A stretch of 5,137 nt of DNA from assembly GCA_001640045.1 (NCBI GenBank), contig LUTY01002660.1:1-5137 (forward strand). Reading direction: 5' to 3'. Each line of letters begins with the position of its first letter. The stretch's first letter is position 1. Below the pieces are notes generated by a model. That model saw nothing but the letters and a program-made list of their open reading frames with translations. It made no database searches and was not told the DNA's origin. The position numbers and the translations under genes are program-made. This DNA comes from Candidatus Thiomargarita nelsonii. Lineage in GTDB: Bacteria; Pseudomonadota; Gammaproteobacteria; Beggiatoales; Beggiatoaceae. Shown here one piece after another: positions 1-3,700 of the stretch.

Positions 1-873
1 ATTAAATGTAATCAAGAAACCTCGATCAGAATATGGACTTTTTTGAGCATAGAGCATCGCTAGTAAATATACCCCGACAGTAATGAGGAATAGAGGGGCA
101 AAGACATTTGCTATTAATGTTGCTAACTTACTTTCTCTACTTAAAACGGCATCATATAGATATGTTGCTACAATAGGCGACGCAACTAATCCCAAAATAA
201 CCACATTATTCATATACAATTTTCTTATATCGATTCCAATTAATTGAAATAAGCCCAAGGTAATTAATGTTAGAACCATGCCCCCAATTAGTATGAGCGT
301 TGCGTAAATAATCACTTCCCCAACATACCGTATATAGCGCAGCCTTGCTTCGGGACTTTTCCATTCGTTTGACATATACGACAATGCCAATAGCGAACCT
401 AAAACCAAAGGCATATGAATTTGTGACATTATTATTGACGCCGAATGCGGTTTATCTGGTAGAAGCATCATTAAAATAAGACAGAGTACTACTCCAGCGA
501 TAATAGTTCGTTTCTGACGAATTGAAGTGGCAGCATTACTAAGAAAATATGCAATGAGAGAGCCGAAAACAATTAAAGGAAGAAAACGAGGATAATACCA
601 ATTATTTGAAATTGGCAAATAGGCCGGAAGCTTTACAAGAACCCAAGATACGAAAGAAATAACTATAATAAATAGAAGTCTAGCATGATTTGTTGAATGT
701 GGCTTAGGCGCGGGGTAATTTATACGCGCATTCCATACTCTTAATATTTCTGATTCAGGGTGTGCAAGTGAAGCTTCGGCCAGCCAAGAAATAAATTGTT
801 TTGGATGGCTACGATAGAGCCTTTCTAACTCTACTGGTTTATCAAGTAACTTTATAATTTCGTTGTTGCTCAT
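1..873 (-). CDS. DUF4153-like multi-pass membrane protein, 5' part only (runs off the left edge)
   Basis: An ATG at 873-871 opens a frame that stays open for 291 codons to the window edge, so the C-terminus is missing. Residues 1-62 are hydrophilic and probably cytoplasmic (start MSNNEIIKLLDK). Then come about seven hydrophobic segments at roughly 65-82, 97-112, 122-139, 152-166, 184-210, 222-240 and 253-275. The last of these (ANVFAPLFLITVGVYLLAML), followed by a polar linker and RGFLITFN, resembles the DUF4153 family of uncharacterised inner-membrane proteins. That assignment is from memory of the family pattern; no catalytic residues are known, and I claim no function. The start is supported by AGGT eight bases upstream, which is part of the GTTAGGT core box of the adjacent attC-like site. 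This placement suggests the gene is the leading ORF of an integron cassette. A full DUF4153 protein is about 600 aa, long for a cassette, so its 3' end should be checked for another attC. Confidence 0.75.
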   Translation of the reverse strand, partial: MSNNEIIKLLDKPVELERLYRSHPKQFISWLAEASLAHPESEILRVWNARINYPAPKPHSTNHARLLFIIVISFVSWVLVKLPAYLPISNNWYYPRFLPLIVFGSLIAYFLSNAATSIRQKRTIIAGVVLCLILMMLLPDKPHSASIIMSQIHMPLVLGSLLALSYMSNEWKSPEARLRYIRYVGEVIIYATLILIGGMVLTLITLGLFQLIGIDIRKLYMNNVVILGLVASPIVATYLYDAVLSRESKLATLIANVFAPLFLITVGVYLLAMLYAQKSPYSDRGFLITFN

Positions 874-880
874 ACGTGAT

Positions 881-952
881 ACCTAACGACCAAGCTCACC
901 GGTGGCAATGGATCGCAGCGGAATTGCCATTCGGTGGAGCGCCTTGTTATGT
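881..952 (-). other. attC-like integron recombination site (attC-1)
   Basis: Read on the minus strand, the site begins with a left core box ACATAAC (952-946) and ends with GTTAGGT (887-881). The latter matches the GTTRRRY consensus perfectly, with crossover expected between G and TT. Between the boxes lie arms GCTCCACCG and CGGTGAGC, which pair except for one extra C in the left arm; this is the extrahelical base typical of attC and it fixes the orientation. An inner stem TGGCAAT/ATTGCCA carries a loop of about 12 nt. The size of 72 bp is within the attC range. In this orientation the preceding cassette would lie at higher coordinates, and the DUF4153-like gene starts 7 bp beyond the site. 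Folding and a covariance-model search were not run. Confidence 0.75.
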
Positions 953-1049
953 GTATTAATCAAACTCCATCCCCAGAGTAGTTAAATACGAAATTGTGAG
1001 CGTAATTAATCACATCATTTTAGGCAGTGATAAAATTAATTATTAACCT

Positions 1050-1174
1050 AAGTAGATACACAAAAGTTTTTTAACCTTTTTCAGTTGTTTCGTTCATTAC
1101 GTGGAGCGGATTTCCGACCAACGGGAACTTGCCGTCGAGAGTAAAAATGTTAAAAGATTTATGTGTACCTACTT
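1050..1174. repeat. Imperfect inverted repeat, 32-bp arms around a 61-bp centre
   Basis: The left arm (1050-1081) and the reverse complement of the right arm (1143-1174) agree at 27 of 32 positions by hand alignment, with ends AAGTAG and CTACTT. The AT-rich sequence just outside the arms also shows weaker similarity, so the symmetric unit may be longer. The centre (1082-1142) is richer in GC than the arms and has no ORF. Possible identities are a small non-autonomous mobile element (MITE-like), a large RNA hairpin, or a divergent regulatory region. Nothing in the window distinguishes these. Confidence 0.6.
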
Positions 1175-1181
1175 ATTGTTT

Positions 1182-1226
1182 TATAATTTTCTGTGACAAA
1201 AGTTAAAATTGTTTTGTTTATATACT
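1182..1226 (+). promoter_or_regulatory. Candidate promoter region for larE-larB (weak)
   Basis: TATAAT at 1182-1187 is a perfect -10 hexamer, and TATACT at 1221-1226 is a near match. Neither has a convincing -35 box at 16-18 bp; GTGACA at 1193-1198 is one base from TTGACA but lies 22 bp from the second box. In DNA this AT-rich such matches are cheap. The call rests mainly on the operon needing a promoter in this stretch. Confidence 0.25.
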
Positions 1227-1273
1227 TAGCGCGGGTACAACTTGCATCTCTCCTGACGTCGAGACAAGCTTTT

Positions 1274-1304
1274 GGTGGATACGCTATCGCTTAATCCACC
1301 CTAC
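1274..1304 (-). repeat. Short dispersed palindrome, GTAGGGTGGAT type
   Basis: GGTGGAT (1274-1280) and ATCCACC (1294-1300) form a perfect 7-bp stem around 13 bases, with CTAC continuing to 1304. Read on the minus strand it starts GTAGGGTGGATTA. It shares the GTAGGGTG head with the palindrome at 2917-2938, which points to one family of small REP-like dispersed repeats; such sequences are common in AT-rich gammaproteobacterial genomes, stated from general knowledge. It ends about 20 bp before the larE start, so in the larE transcript it would form a 5'-leader hairpin upstream of the ribosome binding site. Confidence 0.55.
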
Positions 1305-1325
1305 AATTAAAAAGGGACAAGTCTA

Positions 1326-2108
1326 ATGAAATTAATATTGGAACAATTTGAAAAAAGCTATTCTAAGTATAATCAATTGTTGATTGCGGTGAGTGGTGGC
1401 GTCGATAGTATGACTTTAGGCTATGTCGCTCATAAAATATTTAGTCAGACAAAAATATATCATGCGATTTCGCCAGCCGTTCCAGATGACGCCACTCACC
1501 GGGTAAAGGCGTATGCCGATAAACACGCTTGGAATTTAGTTTTAATCAATGCGGGCGAATTTGACGATGTTACTTATGTCAATAACCCTGTGAATCGCTG
1601 TTTTTATTGCAAAACCAATTTATACAAAGCGATCTCTGAAAAAGAAAAAGGCGTTATTTGTTCTGGTGCTAATCTTGACGATTTGTCTGATTATCGTCCA
1701 GGGCTTGATGCCGCCAAACTATTTCATGTTGAACATCCTTGGATAACGCTTGGCGTTAATAAAGAGCAAATTAGACATTTAGCAAATTATTTCGGTTTGT
1801 CTGACATAGAAGATTTGCCCGCTTCGCCTTGTTTGTCTAGTCGGGTAGAAACCGGCATTCGTATTTTTCCAGAAACTTTATCTTTAATTTCACAATGTGA
1901 ATCCGCTATTAAAACCATGATAGAGGTTCATACCGTTAGGTGCCGGGTTCAAAAAGAGAAAATTACGATTGAACTCGATAAGAGAACGCTTGAGAAGTTA
2001 AAAGAAATAGAGCGGAAAAATATAAAATCACTTGCTAACAACCTGTTTGGTGACAATTGTTCTATTTTTATAGATTATTATAAAAGAGGGAGTGCTTTTT
2101 TAAGGTGA
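1326..2108 (+). CDS. larE: LarE, ATP-dependent sulfur transferase of nickel-pincer cofactor synthesis
   Basis: LarE adenylates the pincer-nucleotide precursor carboxylates and installs sulfur, converting P2CMN to the bis-thiocarboxylic form that LarC later metallates with nickel. It acts in the cytoplasm. At 260 aa it is near the usual family length. The PP-loop ATP-binding motif SGGVDS is at residues 23-28. Further family signatures are NRCFYCK (90-96), ANLDDLSDYRPGL (115-127) and PASPCLSSR (165-173). Cys169 corresponds to the sulfur-donating cysteine of sacrificial LarE. Cys92 and Cys95 add a CxxC, so this looks like the three-cysteine type thought to hold a [4Fe-4S] cluster rather than destroy its own cysteine (inference). 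The ATG is preceded by AAAGGGA at 1311-1317 with 8-bp spacing. The stop overlaps the larB start by 4 bp, indicating translational coupling. Confidence 0.92.
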   Translation: MKLILEQFEKSYSKYNQLLIAVSGGVDSMTLGYVAHKIFSQTKIYHAISPAVPDDATHRVKAYADKHAWNLVLINAGEFDDVTYVNNPVNRCFYCKTNLYKAISEKEKGVICSGANLDDLSDYRPGLDAAKLFHVEHPWITLGVNKEQIRHLANYFGLSDIEDLPASPCLSSRVETGIRIFPETLSLISQCESAIKTMIEVHTVRCRVQKEKITIELDKRTLEKLKEIERKNIKSLANNLFGDNCSIFIDYYKRGSAFLR

Positions 2109-2758
2109 AAAATAATCACTCAAAATTAGACTTTGATCGTTTTTCACGTATTGGTTTAGAGGAGGCGATATATTGCGAATTTAAAACGGGAGAACAAGTC
2201 AATGAAATACTTAAACAATTTCTGAACAAAAATAAACATTGTCTCTTGACAAGGCTATCAGAAGAGAAACTCAACCAAATAGATTCTTTAATCAAAAAAA
2301 AGGTAGAGTATTGTTCAATATCGAATACTGCATTTTTTAATTATCCTGATTATACTCTCTCTCAAGACAAAAAAGTTGCCGTACTTTGTGCTGGTACTTC
2401 TGATCTGTCAGTCGCATACGAAGCAATAAGAACTTTAAGCTATTATGGCAAAAATTCATTAAACTTATTTGACATAGGTGTATCTGGCTTGTGGCGTTTA
2501 ACAGAGAAACTTGAACAAATACAAACCACATCTGTTGTTATTGCCATTGCAGGAATGGAAGCCGCGTTGCCAGGCGGACTGATTTCTCAACCGATTATTG
2601 CGGTTCCAACTTCGGTGGGATATGGGGTATCTAAAGGAGGACATACTGCATTAAACGCACTTTTGGCAAGTTGTAGTTCAGGTATTACTGTGGTCAATAT
2701 AGATAATGGTTATGGTGCGGCATGTGCCGCTTTACGCATATTAAGTACTGAACCATAA
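2105..2758 (+). CDS. larB: LarB, pyridinium-3,5-biscarboxylic acid mononucleotide synthase
   Basis: LarB carries out the first step of NPN cofactor synthesis: it carboxylates the pyridinium ring of nicotinic acid adenine dinucleotide at C5 and releases AMP, giving P2CMN, the substrate of LarE. The 217-aa protein shows the N-terminal helical part (KLDFDRFSRIGLEEAIYC, residues 7-24) and a C-terminal PurE/AIR-carboxylase-like domain. Motifs in the latter include VAVLCAGTSDLSVAYEA (91-107), IAGMEAALPGG (148-158), IAVPTSVGYG (165-174) and VVNIDNGYGAA (196-206), all well conserved in LarB. The start is GTG at 2105-2107, inside the end of larE (GTGA overlap), with a purine-rich GAGGGAG about a dozen bases upstream; no better ATG exists. 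No larC follows, although larB-larC-larE clustering is common. The protein appears intact. Confidence 0.93.
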   Translation: MKNNHSKLDFDRFSRIGLEEAIYCEFKTGEQVNEILKQFLNKNKHCLLTRLSEEKLNQIDSLIKKKVEYCSISNTAFFNYPDYTLSQDKKVAVLCAGTSDLSVAYEAIRTLSYYGKNSLNLFDIGVSGLWRLTEKLEQIQTTSVVIAIAGMEAALPGGLISQPIIAVPTSVGYGVSKGGHTALNALLASCSSGITVVNIDNGYGAACAALRILSTEP

Positions 2759-2916
2759 GTTTTAATGTTTTTTTGCTTAGTACAGAACATATTATCTTGT
2801 CATTTAGCATAGCGATCTTCGTATCGACCAGCGGAATAAATCTTTTTTTATCAATGTGTTAATATTTATCCCTCTTGTCGAAATGACAATAAATCAATGA
2901 CTTTAATAAAGCGATT

Positions 2917-2999
2917 GTAGGGTGCGTCCTACGCACCCTTTTTCCACGCACCAAAAATATACACTGCTCTCAAAAAGGTGCGTAAAACGCAGCCTACGC
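2917..2999. repeat. Cluster of GGTGCGT palindromic repeats
   Basis: Two palindromes lie close together: GTAGGGTGCGT-CCT-ACGCACCC (2917-2938) and a decayed copy GGTGCGT-AAA-ACGCAGCC (2977-2994) followed by TACGC. An isolated ACGCACC sits between them at 2946-2952. Read on the minus strand, the second copy begins GTAGGCTGCGT, so the two copies face each other. The same GTAGGGTG head occurs in the palindrome upstream of larE. These look like REP-type dispersed elements flanking the lar operon. The right-hand copy ends exactly where attC-2 starts. Confidence 0.6.
2920..2943 (+). terminator. Probable rho-independent terminator of larE-larB
   Basis: GGGTGCGT (2920-2927) and ACGCACCC (2931-2938) form a perfect 8-bp GC-rich stem with a CCT loop, followed at once by TTTTT (2939-2943). 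It lies 161 bp after the larB stop and works only in the plus direction, since the minus side has no T-run. It belongs to a dispersed repeat family, so terminator function may be incidental. Confidence 0.6.
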
Positions 3000-3000
3000 T

Positions 3001-3069
3001 CGCTAACTTCAGATTCACGGGTGCGCCGCTTTGCGGCGCGTCCCAGTTCAGTTGAACCGGCTGTTAGGT
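3001..3069 (-). other. attC-like integron recombination site (attC-2), downstream of the RRM gene
   Basis: On the minus strand the left core box ACCTAAC (3069-3063) matches RYYYAAC perfectly and starts one base after the RRM stop codon, the usual position of attC in a cassette. The far box is GTTAGCG (3007-3001), which misses the last two positions of GTTRRRY and may be decayed. The arms TTCAAC and GTGAA pair with one extra A in the left arm, as in attC-1. The inside is a strong hairpin, GCGCCGC-AAA-GCGGCGC, extended by GGG/CCC. The degenerate crossover box lowers confidence; a GC hairpin here could otherwise be a terminator, but no T-run follows it. Confidence 0.6.
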
Positions 3070-3070
3070 G

Positions 3071-3346
3071 TTACCAACTCCTTGATCTTGGTTTTGAACG
3101 CTCATTCCTTGGACGAGCCTGATTGACTTGAATATTTCTGCCATTGACTGAATTTCCATTCAAGCACTTTATTGCTTCTTCAGCTTCGGCTTGTTTTTCC
3201 ATCTCAACAAACCCAAAACCTTTAGACTGCCCAGTATATTTGTCCTTAATTATGCTTACATTCACAACAGAACCATATTCTGCGAACAGTTGCTGAAGCT
3301 CATCTTCTGTCACATTATAGGACAGATTACCTACATATATATTCAT
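3071..3346 (-). CDS. Small RRM-domain RNA-binding protein
   Basis: This 91-aa protein is a single RNA-recognition motif with a short basic tail, the form of bacterial RNA-binding proteins of the RbpA/glycine-rich type. RNP-2 is IYVGNL (residues 3-8) and RNP-1 is KGFGFVEM (42-49), with the aromatic residues that stack on RNA bases in place. The fold is complete to about residue 78, then an Arg/Ser/Lys-rich tail ends in RSRSW instead of a glycine-rich domain. The likely role is binding single-stranded RNA in the cytoplasm, possibly as a stress or cold-shock chaperone; the family gives no specific target. The start ATG at 3346 has AAGAG (3358-3354) seven bases upstream; an overlapping ATG at 3350 is out of frame. 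The gene sits between attC-3 and attC-2 in the orientation expected of a cassette gene. Confidence 0.9.
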   Translation of the reverse strand: MNIYVGNLSYNVTEDELQQLFAEYGSVVNVSIIKDKYTGQSKGFGFVEMEKQAEAEEAIKCLNGNSVNGRNIQVNQARPRNERSKPRSRSW

Positions 3347-3371
3347 TCATTCACTCTTTTCATCTACGTGC

Positions 3372-3441
3372 GTTGATCAACTGACTCTATCGAATAACCA
3401 ACTGCACAAATTAATCGATAGCGATCTGCCACTTGTTGGCA
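3372..3441 (-). promoter_or_regulatory. Dyad-rich upstream region of the RRM gene
   Basis: Three symmetric elements lie in the roughly 100 bp before the RRM start. They are a perfect 10-bp palindrome GTTGATCAAC (3372-3381), an inverted repeat CTATCGAATAA / TTAATCGATAG (3387-3397 and 3411-3421, 10 of 11 pairs, 13-bp loop), and a hairpin TGCCA-CTTGT-TGGCA (3427-3441). They could be operator sites or a structured 5' leader such as those of cold-shock mRNAs. No clear -35/-10 pair was recognised. The function is inferred only from symmetry and position. Confidence 0.35.
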
Positions 3442-3457
3442 AATTCTTGCGGAAAAC

Positions 3458-3507
3458 ACTTAACGCCAGCATCAGCTACATACAAAAGCTGGATGCAGTT
3501 GTTATGC
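3458..3507 (-). other. Short attC-like integron recombination site (attC-3)
   Basis: On the minus strand the site runs from GCATAAC (3507-3501) to GTTAAGT (3464-3458), the latter a perfect GTTRRRY crossover box. The arms GCATCCAGC and GCTGATGC pair with one extra C in the left arm, the same asymmetry and orientation as attC-1 and attC-2. The loop is about 11 nt and the whole is 50 bp, at or slightly below the short end of the attC range. It marks the start of the RRM cassette, whose first base would be at about 3463, and the end of whatever cassette preceded it at higher coordinates. Confidence 0.6.
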
Positions 3508-3546
3508 ATTGTTTGCCATTTTCTTGAGTTTATCTAGATAACAATT
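3502..3546 (-). pseudogene. Possible C-terminal tail of a disrupted cassette gene
   Basis: A frame of 14 sense codons (NCYLDKLKKMANNA) ends with TAA inside the left core box of attC-3, which is where cassette genes often stop. The frame is closed upstream by TGA at 3549-3547, close to the end of the TnpB element, so the rest of the gene may have been lost or displaced by that insertion. The tail is too short to recognise, and an open stretch of this length is expected by chance. It is recorded because of its exact placement. Confidence 0.2.
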
Positions 3547-3566
3547 TCATCGACAAATATCTACAG

Positions 3567-3585
3567 GTAGACAAAAAATGCCTAC
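3567..3585 (-). repeat. Right-end hairpin of the TnpB element
   Basis: GTAGGCA and TGTCTAC pair over seven positions, including one G-T pair, around a T5 loop, starting 4 bp after the tnpB stop codon. The position fits the imperfect subterminal palindrome that the Y1 transposase recognises at IS200/IS605 right ends. Confidence 0.5.
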
Positions 3586-3700
3586 ATTTCAACATTGTGG
3601 ATTAGGGAGAATCAGCCCTTTATCCCCTCGCCGGAGCTTAGGGTTACTTTTTGGTTCAGTCTCTTCTTTCTTTTTTAACCAAAAACGAATCCGCTTGGTT
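3567..3700 (-). ncRNA. Probable omega RNA (TnpB guide RNA), boundaries approximate
   Basis: In TnpB elements the guide RNA covers the tnpB 3' end and the right end, and its guide is read from the DNA just beyond the element. Here the last codons of tnpB contain nested complementary runs (minus strand 3643-3616: CCCT ... CTCC-GGCGA-GGGG ... AGGG), followed by the right-end hairpin at 3585-3567. The sequence after that hairpin (about 3566-3545) would be the guide. The upstream boundary at 3700 is a guess and the structure was judged by eye. Confidence 0.4.

Larger units (their letters stand above)
953..1325. other. Gene-free stretch between attC-1 and larE
   Basis: No credible coding frame was found on either strand; stops are frequent, and the minus strand just before attC-1 gives no gene of the kind a cassette should carry. 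The stretch is very AT-rich and holds an imperfect inverted repeat (1050-1174), AT-rich promoter-like boxes and a palindrome just upstream of larE. Two short motifs recur in the same order: ACTTGC then CGTCGAGA at 1127-1140, and again at 1240-1264 with 11 extra bases between them. This hints at an old, degenerate duplication. The stretch must contain the promoter of the larE-larB operon. Confidence 0.6.
2759..3000. other. Gene-free stretch downstream of larB
   Basis: No larC or other coding sequence follows larB. Positions 2759-2916 are AT-rich with several T-runs (for example seven T at 2767-2773) but no clear stem next to them, and I see nothing specific there. The remainder is a small repeat cluster with a terminator-like hairpin, described separately, which abuts the second attC-like site. 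Confidence 0.6.

Noticed and set aside
2337..2531. 64-codon minus-strand frame opposite larB
   Set aside because: It lies wholly inside the well-conserved larB gene, shows no family motif and has no ribosome binding site that I could recognise.
3001..3069. attC-2 hairpin as a rho-independent terminator of the RRM gene
   Set aside because: The GC stem is strong but neither strand has a T-run after it, and the core boxes and arm asymmetry fit attC better.
2922..3122. 66-codon plus-strand frame from the terminator into the RRM gene
   Set aside because: It runs through the palindromic repeats and attC-2 and then antisense to the RRM gene; the peptide is low-complexity Arg/Ser sequence read from repeats.
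3191..3376. 61-codon plus-strand frame opposite the RRM gene
   Set aside because: It is the antisense shadow of a clear RRM coding sequence; the hydrophobic run comes from reverse-reading AT-rich codons.
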